A stretch of DNA of 64,000 nt from Rhizobium sp. 007 (GTDB lineage: Bacteria > Pseudomonadota > Alphaproteobacteria > Rhizobiales > Rhizobiaceae), in assembly GCF_015353075.1 (NCBI RefSeq), contig NZ_CP064188.1, positions 2,170,001-2,234,000 of the forward strand, written 5' to 3'. The position numbers and the translations under genes are program-made. Of this stretch, positions 45,833-54,992 are shown piece by piece; within the stretch, counting starts at the first letter, position 1, and the number at the start of each line of letters is the position of its first letter. The notes below the pieces were generated by a model. The model searched no databases, was not told where the DNA came from, and saw only the letters and a list, made by a program, of their open reading frames with translations.

Positions 45833-46819
45833 TTAACCGTTGCGGATCCGCGGATCGAGCCATGCAAGGAGCAGGTCGGAGATCAGCGTACCGATGAGGG
45901 TAAGGATGCTCATGAGCAGAATGATGCTGCCGGCCAGATACATATCTTGGGCAAAGAGCGCGCTGAGCAGCAGCGGCCCGGTTGTCGGCAGGCTGAGCAC
46001 AATTGACACCACGACCGCACCGGAGACGAGATGCGGCAACACCCAGCCGAGCGTTGAGACGAATGGATTGAGCGCCACGCGCACCGGATATTTCAAGAGG
46101 AGCCTGGTCTCGCTGAGACCGCGGGCGCGCGCCATGTCGACATAGGGCTTGTTGAGCTCGTCCAGCAGGTTTGCTCGCATGATGCGGATGAGGGCTGCCG
46201 TCGCGCCGGTGCCGAGCACGATGACGGGGATCCACATGTGCTTCATGAGATCCCAAAGCTTGCCCCAGCTCCAGGCGGCGTTCATGTATTCGGGTGAGAA
46301 CAGTCCACCGATACTCAGCCCGAAATAGTGAGCGCTGAAATACATCAGCACCAGCGCCAGCAGGAAACTTGGAATGGCAAGACCGAGGAAGCCGAAGAAG
46401 GTGGCGATGTAGTCGCCCACGGAATATTGCCGCACAGCCGAATAGATGCCGATCGGGAATGCGACCGCCCACACGAAGATCAGTGTGACGAGCGAAACCA
46501 CCATCGTCAGGTTCAGGCGCGACCAGATAAGCTCGCTGACCGGTTTGTTCCAGTCGAAGGACTGCCCGAAATCGCCGCGCAGCAAAATGCCGCTGATCCA
46601 CTTCCAGTATTGGACGATCAAGGGCTGATCAAGCCCATAGCGCTCGCGCAGGCCCGCGAGCACCCCGGGATCGATGGTTTCGTTCTGCGACGCCAGCCGG
46701 GCGGTCAAAGCGGTCAGGAAATCGCCCGGCGGAAGCTGGATGATGATGAATGTGACGATCGAAATCACGAACATCATCGGGATCATGTAGAGCAGGCGTC
46801 TGATCATGAATCCGGCCAT
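45833..46819 (-). CDS. Oligopeptide/oligosaccharide ABC permease, OppB-like
   Basis: Inner-membrane permease of 328 residues. The start at 46819 (MAGFMIRRLLYMIPMMFVIS) has AAGGAG upstream and gives the family's usual N-terminus with an immediate membrane segment; the frame opens 17 codons further upstream. Standard motifs include LPPGDFLTAL, ERYGLDQPLIVQYWKWISGI and the EAA-like loop YVDMARARGLSETRLLLKYP. It lies 89 bp after the binding-protein gene and 16 bp before oppC. Function as an importer channel half is firm by family. Confidence 0.93.
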   Translation of the reverse strand: MAGFMIRRLLYMIPMMFVISIVTFIIIQLPPGDFLTALTARLASQNETIDPGVLAGLRERYGLDQPLIVQYWKWISGILLRGDFGQSFDWNKPVSELIWSRLNLTMVVSLVTLIFVWAVAFPIGIYSAVRQYSVGDYIATFFGFLGLAIPSFLLALVLMYFSAHYFGLSIGGLFSPEYMNAAWSWGKLWDLMKHMWIPVIVLGTGATAALIRIMRANLLDELNKPYVDMARARGLSETRLLLKYPVRVALNPFVSTLGWVLPHLVSGAVVVSIVLSLPTTGPLLLSALFAQDMYLAGSIILLMSILTLIGTLISDLLLAWLDPRIRNG

Positions 46820-46908
46820 TTCCTCGCTCCTTGCCGTGTATGTGGGCAGATCTGCTGCGACACGAAACAAGGGCGGCGGCAGGACCTGTCGCCGCCCGGT
46901 TCGGAAGG

Positions 46909-48837
46909 TCAGTTTTCGTAGTAGAAGGTCTCGGGCTTCACCGGCCCGGGGATCATGTAGAAAGAGGTGCTCGGGATGACGTCGGGCACGTTGCGCATAT
47001 TCTTCTTGACGATCCCGACGCGGTCGGGTTCGAGGTTGGTACCGATGATGTAGAATTGGTCGCGCGTAATGGCGAGCAGTTCCTTCATGGCCGCGAGCTG
47101 TTGCTCAAGTGTCGCGCTCTGCTGCACCTTCCGGTACAGATCCATCTGCTTCTTGGCTTCCTCGCTCGGCTCCTCGGCATTCGGATCGTTGGGGTTCTGG
47201 TAGTAAAGACCCCAGGCGGTAGCGAAGCTCGATTCATATTCATGCGGGAAGTACCATTTGGGATCGAGCAGTCCCAGAAAATCGTAGCCTCCGCCGCCGA
47301 CCCAGCCGATGCCATCGTTCTCGTTGGTCTGGAGACGGGCGAAGATGAGCGAGCGCTCGGTCGGTCGCGGCTGCATATCGATGCCGACGGTCCTCCAGTA
47401 GCGCTGGATCAATTCGAGCGCGTCACTTTGGATCGGACTACCCGTCAGTACGTCTATGGCGAAGGTTACGCGCCTGCCGTCCGGTCCGAGTCTGTACCCT
47501 TCGGCGTCGCGAGTGGTCAGTCCCGCCTTGTCGAGATACCGGTTGGCAAGATTGACGTCGTACTTGAGGTACTGGGTCGCCATCTGCTCGTCATAGAGCG
47601 CGCTGCCCTCCCGCGGAGCGGCCTGGTATGGCTTCGATTGGCCGGCGTAGATGAGCTGGTTGAGCTCCTCGCGGTTGATCGCGTGGCTGAGACCGATGCG
47701 AAAGTTTTTGTCGGAGAAGACCTTGCGCAGCACCTTGTTCTTGTGGGTCTGGTTCAGCGTGATAAGCAAGGCGTTGGACCAAGCCGGCCGCGCGATGAAA
47801 AGCCTGTATCCGCCCTTTTCCTGGTTCTGAACGATGACCGGCCGGGCGTCCGTGGTCTCGATGAAACGGTTCTGCATGTCGATCTCGCCATTGATCGCCT
47901 TCAAAATGATCGCCTGGGTGTCTTCCATCACGTCGATGGTGACCTTGTCGAGATAGGGCAGCTGGTTGCCGGCGGTGTCGACCTTGGCATAGTAGGGGTT
48001 GCGCTCGGCCACGACCTGCGATGTGCCAACATAGGGGGCGGTCAGCATCCAGGCGTCGAGCACCGGGCGGCCGACGTCACGCCAGCGGCCTGGGAACGAG
48101 ATCTTGTTGTTGAAGAGCTGCGCCCAGTCTGCCGCACCGGCCTGCTTGACCAGCGCGGCGATGCCTTCTGGATTGAAATCCTTGTGGAATTTCTTGAGGT
48201 AGTGCGCCGGCGAGGCGGCAAGGATATCGGCGCCGCGGATGGTGGCCATGTTCATCAGGAACAGGCCGTTGGGCGCCTTGAATTTGAACACGACCTTGTA
48301 GTCGCCAAGCTTTTCGACTTTGACGGGCTCGCCGCCTGCCGTCAGCCATGCCGGTGGCGAGGGCGTGATTTCCTTGTTGCGCAGGACATGCTCGTCCCAG
48401 AAGATCAGGTCGTCAGCGCTGAAGGGCTCGCCGTCCGACCAGCGGGTGCCTTCGCGCAGGGTGAACGTGTATTGCGTGGCGTCGGCATTTACCTCGAAGC
48501 TCTCGGCGATATCTGGAATGACCTGGGTCCATTCGGGGTTCCAGCGAACAAGCCGGGTATAGCCGATCGACCGCTCGATCTCGCTGTCACCGCCGCCGAA
48601 AGTGGCGGTGCGCCAGGTGCCGCCGTAGCTGCCAACCGACTGGAGCGGCGTGAGTACGAGGGGCTTTGCCGGCAGGCGCTTGTCAACCGGGGGCAATTTT
48701 CCCGCATCGACGAGCGCTTTCAGCTGCGGAGACTCCTGAAAAGCAACTGCAGCACCGGCCCAGCCGGCGCAAACAACAAGTGCGAGAACGGCAGCACGCA
48801 CGGCTTGCCGTCGCAGATCTCGGACGAGCTTCATCAT
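46909..48837 (-). CDS. Oligopeptide/oligosaccharide ABC binding protein (family 5)
   Basis: Periplasmic receptor of 642 residues, family 5 solute-binding protein. It has a Sec signal (AVLALVVCAGWAGAAVAFQ) and the family pattern GSYGGTWRTATFGGGD near the mature N-terminus, with SFEVNADATQYTFTLREGTR and WSDGEPFSADDLIFWDEHVL downstream. At over 600 residues it is the long form, common among sugar-oligomer receptors of rhizobia. Two ATGs are adjacent; the second (48834) is better spaced from GGGAGG. It is the first gene of the seven-gene operon that ends at the GH39 gene and is divergent from lacI. Confidence 0.93.
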   Translation of the reverse strand: MMKLVRDLRRQAVRAAVLALVVCAGWAGAAVAFQESPQLKALVDAGKLPPVDKRLPAKPLVLTPLQSVGSYGGTWRTATFGGGDSEIERSIGYTRLVRWNPEWTQVIPDIAESFEVNADATQYTFTLREGTRWSDGEPFSADDLIFWDEHVLRNKEITPSPPAWLTAGGEPVKVEKLGDYKVVFKFKAPNGLFLMNMATIRGADILAASPAHYLKKFHKDFNPEGIAALVKQAGAADWAQLFNNKISFPGRWRDVGRPVLDAWMLTAPYVGTSQVVAERNPYYAKVDTAGNQLPYLDKVTIDVMEDTQAIILKAINGEIDMQNRFIETTDARPVIVQNQEKGGYRLFIARPAWSNALLITLNQTHKNKVLRKVFSDKNFRIGLSHAINREELNQLIYAGQSKPYQAAPREGSALYDEQMATQYLKYDVNLANRYLDKAGLTTRDAEGYRLGPDGRRVTFAIDVLTGSPIQSDALELIQRYWRTVGIDMQPRPTERSLIFARLQTNENDGIGWVGGGGYDFLGLLDPKWYFPHEYESSFATAWGLYYQNPNDPNAEEPSEEAKKQMDLYRKVQQSATLEQQLAAMKELLAITRDQFYIIGTNLEPDRVGIVKKNMRNVPDVIPSTSFYMIPGPVKPETFYYEN

Positions 48838-48904
48838 TTCCTCCCAATGTGAACCCGCAGACGTTTGTCGTTATCTCTAGTCCTTCTCCGTCGTTGATTT
48901 ACGT

Positions 48905-49001
48905 TATCGTTACCGTAACTTTCTGTCAAATGGATTCTCTTCGCGCCTCAAATTGCCATATTTGCTTGGCTTTTACCTCATATATGTGCGATATCGTTAC
49001 C
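48905..49001. promoter_or_regulatory. Candidate LacI-family operator pair in the divergent promoter region
   Basis: A perfect 11-bp palindrome GTTACCGTAAC lies at 48909-48919. The word TATCGTTACC, which includes its left half, is repeated at 48905-48914 and 48992-49001, spaced by 87 bp. The first site lies about 70 bp before the binding-protein gene on the minus strand. The second is close to or inside the lacI start, depending on which start is used. Position and symmetry suit a LacI-type repressor controlling both directions. Assignment is by pattern only. Confidence 0.45.
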
Positions 49002-50033
49002 ATCAGTTTGCAGCGAGACGAGCATTTGACCCGGCCAAAGGATTTCGAATCGAAGATCACCATTGCCGACGTGGCCCGCGCGGCGGGCGTGTCGCCGATG
49101 ACCGTTTCACGCGTGCTGAATGGCCATGGCGGCGCCAGTGCCGAAACCAGCGAGCGCGTTGTCTCGGCTGCCAGCGCGCTGAACTACCGGCCCAATCCTT
49201 TCGCACGCGGGCTGCGGTCCGATCGATCGAGAACCATTGGATTTCTGGTTCCAGACATTACCAACCCGTTCTTCCCCGAGATTATCCGCGGTGCGGAAGA
49301 CGCGGCCAATGCCGCCGGCTACAATCTGCTGCTGTCGAACGTCGTGGAAAGCAGCAAGCGCGAGGCCGAGTTGATCGATGCGTTCCTGATGCATCGTGTC
49401 GATGGAATCATCGTGTGCAGCGCGCGCCTGCCAGACGCGGCGCTGCACAAGGCGCTCAGTCCACATCGCGCAGCGGTGCTTATCAACCGTGAGGCGCCGA
49501 AGGATGTCGCCGGTACCATAATGACCGACTATGAGCATGGCGCGTCCCAGGCGATCAACCACCTCGTGGCGCGTGGCCGGCGCAAGATTGCAATCATCGC
49601 CGGTCCTCGCAATTCCTATGGCGGTAAATGTCGCCTGATCGGCATCGGCAAGACATTGGCCGAACACGGGCTCCAGGCGCCCGAGCCAATCTACTGCGAC
49701 CCAACGGTTGCCGGCGGGCGCATCGCAGCAGAAGAGCTGTTAGGCGCGAAGTCGGGCTTCGACGCCCTTGTCTGCTACAACGATCTCAACGCCATCGGCG
49801 CCATGAAGGCCTGCCGGGCGGCGGGCATCACCGTACCGCAGCAGATGGCTCTGGTCGGCTTCGACGACATACCGATTGCCGAGCTGATGTCTCCGGCCTT
49901 GACCACCCTGCGCGTGCACAAGCGCGAGATGGGCGAAGCGGCCGTAAGGCTTCTACTCAGCCGCATCGTCACGAAGAATAAGCAGCATGGGGTCGTAATT
50001 GAGCCGGAGCTCATGATCCGCGAGACGACCTGA
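48984..50033 (+). CDS. LacI-family transcriptional regulator
   Basis: Repressor-type regulator of about 349 residues. The helix-turn-helix and hinge are ITIADVARAAGVSPMTVSRV then LNYRPNPFARGLRS, followed by a periplasmic-binding-protein-like effector domain (IGFLVPDITNPFFPEIIRGA to VGFDDIPIAELMSPALTTLR). The start is uncertain: ATG at 48984 has no good ribosome site and gives a longer N-terminus than usual, and TTG at 49025 would start closer to the DNA-binding domain. It is divergent from the Opp-type operon and 23 bp before the fucosidase gene. It probably responds to a sugar from the imported glycan. Confidence 0.9.
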   Translation: MCDIVTISLQRDEHLTRPKDFESKITIADVARAAGVSPMTVSRVLNGHGGASAETSERVVSAASALNYRPNPFARGLRSDRSRTIGFLVPDITNPFFPEIIRGAEDAANAAGYNLLLSNVVESSKREAELIDAFLMHRVDGIIVCSARLPDAALHKALSPHRAAVLINREAPKDVAGTIMTDYEHGASQAINHLVARGRRKIAIIAGPRNSYGGKCRLIGIGKTLAEHGLQAPEPIYCDPTVAGGRIAAEELLGAKSGFDALVCYNDLNAIGAMKACRAAGITVPQQMALVGFDDIPIAELMSPALTTLRVHKREMGEAAVRLLLSRIVTKNKQHGVVIEPELMIRETT

Positions 50034-50056
50034 TCGACAGACAGGAGGAGTTTTCG

Positions 50057-51370
50057 ATGAATGTGCAGAACCTGCAAGCTTTGACCTTACCGGATGAAAA
50101 GAAGGCGTGGTTTGTGCATGACCGCTTCGGTCTTTTCGTGCACTGGGGGCTCTACGCGCTGCCGGCGAGGCACGAATGGGTGAAAAGCCGCGAAGAGCTG
50201 AGCGACGCCGACTATCAGAACTATTTCGATCATTTCGATCCGGATCTTTACGATCCCCGCGACTGGGCCAGGCGCGCCCGCGCCGCAGGTATGAAATATG
50301 TCGTGCTGACCTCCAAACACCATGAAGGTTTCTGTCTCTGGGATACCAAGACGACCGACTACAAGGTGACCAATACGCCCTACGGACGAGATCTGCTCCT
50401 TCCGTTCGTGGAAGCATTTCGAGCCGAAGGACTGAAGATCGGCTTCTACTATTCGCTGATCGACTGGCACCATCCAGATTTTACGATCGACCCGCGTCAT
50501 CCCCAGCGCAACCATCCCGATGCCGTGAAAATCAATGAAGCGCGCGACATTCGACGCTATGCTGCCGTCATGCGCGAGCAGGTCCGCGAACTGCTTACCG
50601 ACTTCGGTCGGGTCGATGTCATGTGGTTCGATTTCTCCTACCCGCAGTGGAAGCAGGGCGACCTCGTCGGCAAAGGGCAGAAGGATTGGGAGAGCGAACC
50701 GCTGGTGCGCCTGGTGCGCGAACTCGCGCCGGATACGATCATCAACAACCGGCTCGATCTTGCCGACCTCGTGCCCGACATCGTAACGCCGGAGCAATAT
50801 GTGCCTCGTGCCTGGCCTGAACGAGACGGCAAACGGATGACCTGGGAGGCGTGCCACACCTTCAGCGGCTCGTGGGGTTATCACCGAGACGAGGATAGTT
50901 GGAAAAGCCCGGAGCAGCTGATCCAGCTCCTGATCGGCAGTGTGGCGATGGGCGGTAACTTGCTGATGAACGTCGGGCCGACGGCGCGCGGCACGCTTGA
51001 CCACCGCGCTAAGGCTGCGCTCAGCGCCTACGAAGAATGGATCGCGCTGCATGGGCGCAGCATCTATGGCTGCACGCAGTCTGAATTCTCCGCGCCGCTC
51101 GACTGCAGGCTGACGCAGAATGGCAGTCGGCTCTACATCCACCTCTTCAACTGGCCGTTCCGGCACCTGCATTTCGACGCGCTGGCGGGCAAGATCGAGT
51201 ATGCCCAGTTTTTGCATGACGGCAGCGAGGTCGCCTGGCTCAAGCCATCCGGCAATACCCTTTGGAAGAACAGCCAGTTCCCCGTCGGCGAAGATGCCGT
51301 CAGCTTCGTGTTGCCGGTACGCAGGCCGTCGGTCACGGTGCCGGTCATTGAAGTTTTCCTGAAGACGTGA
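50057..51370 (+). CDS. Alpha-L-fucosidase, GH29
   Basis: Glycosidase of 437 residues that removes terminal alpha-L-fucose (EC 3.2.1.51). The GH29 landmarks are FGLFVHWGLYALPARHEW near 24-41, VVLTSKHHEGFCLWD near 82-96 and the nucleophile aspartate D192 in VDVMWFDFSYPQWK. No signal peptide is present, so fucosylated oligosaccharides are probably imported first by the Opp-type transporter. ATG at 50057 has AGGAGG upstream. It lies 23 bp after lacI on the same strand and is likely co-transcribed with it. The acid/base residue cannot be placed with certainty. Confidence 0.92.
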   Translation: MNVQNLQALTLPDEKKAWFVHDRFGLFVHWGLYALPARHEWVKSREELSDADYQNYFDHFDPDLYDPRDWARRARAAGMKYVVLTSKHHEGFCLWDTKTTDYKVTNTPYGRDLLLPFVEAFRAEGLKIGFYYSLIDWHHPDFTIDPRHPQRNHPDAVKINEARDIRRYAAVMREQVRELLTDFGRVDVMWFDFSYPQWKQGDLVGKGQKDWESEPLVRLVRELAPDTIINNRLDLADLVPDIVTPEQYVPRAWPERDGKRMTWEACHTFSGSWGYHRDEDSWKSPEQLIQLLIGSVAMGGNLLMNVGPTARGTLDHRAKAALSAYEEWIALHGRSIYGCTQSEFSAPLDCRLTQNGSRLYIHLFNWPFRHLHFDALAGKIEYAQFLHDGSEVAWLKPSGNTLWKNSQFPVGEDAVSFVLPVRRPSVTVPVIEVFLKT

Positions 51371-51478
51371 GGCTGTCGAGGTCGGGCCAAATGATCGAGT
51401 GGGGTCCATCGCGTCCCCCAAGGCGTTATAAACTCACCCGGCGGGAATGTCCTGAACGTGCCCCCGTCTCCAGCCGCT

Positions 51479-51859
51479 TCAGTTCCACGTGTGCAGGCAC
51501 GTCTTCCAGGAACCGTCGCTTTGTTTTCGCAAGATCGTGACGATCGTGCCCTCGTAGCGTATCGCCTTCCCGTCTGCTCCCAAACCAGACGCCCACCACC
51601 TGCCGCTGGAATAGGCGATGTCACCCGCATCATGGGCATCAAGCAATTCTATGCCGTGGCCTTTGACCCCGGCCGAGATCATTCCGGCCCAGAAATCGGC
51701 GATTGCCGTGCGGCCTTTTACGATTGCATGTGTGTGCGGCAGCACGGTTCCGTCTTCGGTGTATAGAGCCGCTATCGAAGCTGAATCTCCGCTGTTGAAA
51801 GCTGCATTCCAGCGGTCGTTAGCGTCCTTGACTATCCCGCGGATATTCGACTCCGGCAT
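51479..51859 (-). CDS. SnoaL/DUF4440-like NTF2-fold protein
   Basis: Small protein of 126 residues of the NTF2-like superfamily (SgcJ/EcaC group). It shows the family layout: an N-terminal helix (VKDANDRWNAAFNSGDSASI), ALYTEDGTVLPHTHAIVKGR, the DFWAGMISAGVKG helix and C-terminal strands ending WKTCLHTWN. A GTG opens the frame at 51865, but ATG at 51859 after GGGAGG is preferred. Members bind or isomerise small hydrophobic molecules, but most have no known role. It is monocistronic on the minus strand, just after the decayed cyclase-like gene. Confidence 0.8.
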   Translation of the reverse strand: MPESNIRGIVKDANDRWNAAFNSGDSASIAALYTEDGTVLPHTHAIVKGRTAIADFWAGMISAGVKGHGIELLDAHDAGDIAYSSGRWWASGLGADGKAIRYEGTIVTILRKQSDGSWKTCLHTWN

Positions 51860-51879
51860 GGTCACCTCCCTGCTGTGGG

Positions 51880-53983
51880 CTAAGCTGCTCCTGCGGTGTG
51901 TCCGCTTAGCAATTGCGCGTTCTTAAGGTCTGGCAGTGCCGTACCCTCTGTGAAACTTTCACAAATTTTGGCAAGCTGTTCACGCGCGGAACCTTCGTTG
52001 TCAATCCGGGCAAGGCTCGTTGCTGCCCTCAGTTCCCAAAAGCGTGCGCCCTGTGCTCGGGCAGTGGCCAGCGACTCGCCGAAGCGCTCCGCAGCCATCG
52101 TTTTCCGTTCGGGATCGATTTGCAGCATGGCCTCTCCCTGAAGACGGAAACCTCGGCCGCGAACCAACGCTCATTGGTACGTTCGATGACCTGCTGTGCT
52201 TCCACAAGGAGGGCAAGGGCCGCACCCGGATGTCCGGCTTTAATGTCGCTTGAACCGCCGAGAAGTACGGCGACATGTACTTCGCCCCGGTGCGACGCCA
52301 CTCTTCGATACCCCTCAACAAATCGGATCTGCCACGATCTGTTTCGCCCTCCTCGGCAATTGCCCAGGCCTGCAGGATCATTGCTCCTGCTTGCCAAAAG
52401 CGAAATCCGGCCTCTTCTGATATTTCCAGGAGTTCACAGGCCCGACTTTTCACAGCCTCCCGATTGCCGAGTATCTGATGGACAACGCCACCGAAAAACA
52501 AAGGCAGAGCGAGACTGTTGCGGTGTCCTAAGCTTCTCGCTTCCCGCACCGCTTCATCATTGGCCGCAATCGCCTGATCGGGCAAACCAAGCGGCAATAG
52601 AGTGCGGGCAAGATAATCGAGACAGACGACGCGGGGGTCAAAGGCATACACGAATGCTTCAGACCGATGTTCCTGCGGGTCATAAAGTGACAGCGCTTCC
52701 TTCAAATGGGCGCGAGCACGCAAAAATTCGCCTGCGGGAAGCGCGCTGACACCCGCTGCCCGATGGGCGAAGAAAGACAGGCCCCGGTCATTGTTGTGAC
52801 CGGCCAGCTCCAGCAGCTTGTCGGCGGCGCGACGTGCCTCAGCAAGCTCGGCCGCATAGAGATGGTAGAGGCAGAGGCCGTAGAGAACCGGGAACAGCTG
52901 GCGCACCTCACCAAGCTCATCGCACAGCTCGTGGGCCCGCAGGTACGCCGCTCCTGTTTCCGGCGCGGCAAAGCCATGCGCTGCCACTTGCGCGCTGCCG
53001 AGCGCTACCTGAATCGCTAGTTCTCGCCGCGATCGCTCCTGGGAAGGCGGCAGAGCCGCCAATCCGTTCAGGGCATTTTGGAACCGAACAAGCGCTTCCG
53101 ATATCGAGGAGCGCGAAAGCGCACGCCGACCGGCCAATTCGTTATACTCGACGGCCTTGTCTAAAAGAGAGGCCTGGTTGAAATGATGCGCAAGCAACTC
53201 AGGCTCAGCTTCCACCTTTTCAGGAAAGCTTTCCTCCATGATGTGCGCAATTCGCGCGTGTAACTGTTGGCGTCGGCTTAATAAAAGGCTCCCGTAAGCG
53301 GCATCTTGAACCAATGCGTGTTTGAAGGCGTAGCTGACATCGCCGCCTCCACCACGGCGGAATACCAGGCCTGCAGCCACAAGCTGGTCAGTCGCCCTCT
53401 CCAGCTCGGGTTCTGCCAGCCCAGCGGCAGCAGCCAGCAATTCGTGACTGCCAGCGGAGGCAAGGGGCCCGACAGTTTGTAATCGTCGCCTGTGTCGCTA
53501 AGCATGCCTGATTCCAAGATGACCTTGGTCAATTCCTCGATGAAAAGCGGCACGCCCTCGGTTTTTGAATGAATTTGGTCGAGAACCGAGGGTGGAAGAC
53601 GCTTTCCTCCTGTCATGACCATGATAATCGAGGCCGCCTGCGGGATCGAGATGGGTGGAAAAGCCAGTAGAACCCACCAGGTCGACGAACATCACTGTCA
53701 GCTGGCGTCTTTCCGCCTCCCGGGGACGCGCGGACAATGGTTGGTGGCGAGGAGGAACGGCGGTCAAATCCGCCTCACGACGCAGACGCGAGGCCCCTTG
53801 GCCGTCATCAAGTCCAGCAATTGCTTCGAGTATTTTCTTTCTGTGCGCGAGGGCGGCCACCCCGATCTCTTTAAGGTCGTCGGAGGTCAGCTTTGGCAGC
53901 ATCTCCGCGTCAATCGCATTGATCTCGAAGGCCGAGGCATACTGCCCGCATCCCAAGCTCTCCAGCCAGGAAGAAATAATCAT
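51880..53983 (-). pseudogene. Decayed SAM-domain / class III cyclase / AAA / TPR regulator
   Basis: Minus-strand remnants of one large gene. The N-terminal piece (53983 down) has a SAM domain (WLESLGCGQYASAFEINAID) and the start of a class III cyclase domain (ERRQLTVMFVDLVGST), after which the catalytic body and the ATPase P-loop part are missing. A later frame has SKTEGVPLFIEELTKVILES of the AAA part, then FKHALVQDAAYGSLL and many TPR-like helices down to about 52240. The last piece (52167-51880) ends the TPR domain. At least three frame changes and one large internal deletion separate the pieces, so no functional protein is expected. Confidence 0.8.
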
Positions 53984-54274
53984 CGGGGTCCCCTCCCAAG
54001 ACGACCCTCAAGAAAACACTATACCGCATCCACCGGGAAAAAGCATTCGCCATGCAGTGTATACCGACAGTACCGGAGGGGGGTTTAACCACTGGATAGC
54101 CGAATCTGATTGGGCGATGCCGGCCCCCTTCCAGCTTGCTCAGATGAACGGATGCAGCCAGCCCCCGCAGGGTGTGGGCGCAAGATTTCCAGCGGCTTAT
54201 GACGCAAAAATTTCCGTCTCATCACCGCGGTAGCTCGCGGCCCTGCTTTGCGGCAAGCGTCCGCTTGCGCAATG

Positions 54275-54390
54275 AAAAGCCCGGCGCGGGAGGAGGTGCG
54301 CCGGGCTTCGATAATGACTGGCAGCTTGGGAGGAGGAGCGCTGCCCGTCGGACCGAAGCGGCTCGGGAGGAGGGTGAATCGCTTCGGATC
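54275..54390 (-). ncRNA. Alphar14/cuckoo-type trans-acting small RNA with three anti-Shine-Dalgarno loops
   Basis: On the minus strand, three stem-loops each expose CCUCCUCCC in the loop. Stem 1 pairs 54353-54360 with 54380-54387 (loop motif 54365-54373); stem 2 pairs 54320-54325 with 54340-54345 (motif 54328-54336); stem 3 pairs 54277-54287 with 54298-54308 (motif 54288-54296) and is followed by U-rich sequence, a Rho-independent terminator. Upstream, CTTGAA (54425-54420) suits an RpoH-type -35 box with a start near 54390. Three such loops, about 115 nt length and heat-shock-like promoter match the alphar14/cuckoo RNAs of Rhizobiales, which bind ribosome-binding sites of mRNAs. Exact ends are estimated. 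Confidence 0.85.
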
Positions 54391-54464
54391 ATCAGAAGGT
54401 AATGCTGCAACGCAGCAAATTCAAGCCCGTATATCGATGTTTCCTACCTTAAACGTCAAACAGC

Positions 54465-54488
54465 AAAAGGGCCGGGCGAGCCCGGCCC
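54465..54488 (-). terminator. Rho-independent terminator just upstream of the small RNA
   Basis: An 8-bp perfect stem (GGGCCGGG at 54469-54476 with CCCGGCCC at 54481-54488) with loop CGAG is followed on the minus strand by four T residues. It would stop leftward transcription from 54500 onward and so insulate the small-RNA promoter that begins about 40 bp downstream. Confidence 0.7.
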
Positions 54489-54942
54489 TCCGACCATTCG
54501 CTCTGGATCGGACTCGAGCCCGGATGCCGAAGGGACCGCCGTCAGCCTCTTGCGGATAAGCGCTTTCGGAAGGTCGACGATCCGTGGAGCGAAGTTCGGC
54601 ACCAGATTCAAGAGCCACTTGCCGATGGTGACCCGTTGTCGACGTCCCTCCTGCGACGGCGGCTTCCATTGGCGACGCGGCATGTGGTGTGCCACCACCA
54701 GCTCGCCTTCGTTCGCCTGCCTGAAGAAATACTGCTTTTCTTTCCTATTTCCCGCTCTAGCGCCAAAAGCCGCCGGTCTTTCCTTGATCATCGGTGGCTT
54801 CGGCCTGTTTGTCGCGCCGGCCGTCTTGCCGCACTACCTGGGCGCGTCCTGTATACCTGAAAAATTCACGGCGCTCTCCGCGCGCCTAACCCTGGGGAGT
54901 CCCCCAGACCCCCCAGCCTACCGGCAAAATCGCGGCGTACCC
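54489..54942. other. Stretch without a recognised gene upstream of the terminator
   Basis: About 450 bp between the terminator and the left inverted repeat. A minus-strand frame (54791 to 54456) contains a protein-like stretch (GKWLLNLVPNFAPRIVDLPK) but runs through the terminator hairpin and has no family signal, so I do not call it. Near 54892-54907 CTGGGG and CCCCAG form another short hairpin. A decayed gene or a second untranslated transcript are both possible. Confidence 0.3.
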
Positions 54943-54992
54943 CAGGGGGCTTTCTGCCCCCTGCCCCCGAGGATAATTCGAAAAGGGTTAGG
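54943..54992 (+). repeat. Left inverted repeat of the ficTA unit
   Basis: About 50 bp that recurs inverted at 56015-56066. The inner 26 bases (54967-54992) match the inner 26 of the other copy (56015-56040) at 25 positions. The outer part is a hairpin, GGGGGC (54945-54950) with GCCCCC (54956-54961), also present in the other copy. The fic stop codon lies inside the inner end of this repeat. A further 14-bp copy of its inner end (AAAGGGTTAGGATG) occurs at 55892-55905. Confidence 0.8.

Noticed and set aside
46831..48852. Open frame of 673 codons on the plus strand
   Set aside because: It is antisense to the binding-protein gene, which has a signal peptide, family motifs and a ribosome-binding site. 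The plus-strand product has no recognisable domain and arises from GC-rich codon bias.
54288..54374. Three regularly spaced GGGAGGAGG words that look like a short repeat array
   Set aside because: The spacing is about 37-40 bases but the words sit in hairpin loops with unrelated stems. They are explained by the small RNA on the other strand, not by a CRISPR array; no cas genes are present.
54456..54791. Minus-strand frame of 111 codons
   Set aside because: It runs through the terminator hairpin at 54465-54488 and shows no family signal, so it is not called as a gene.
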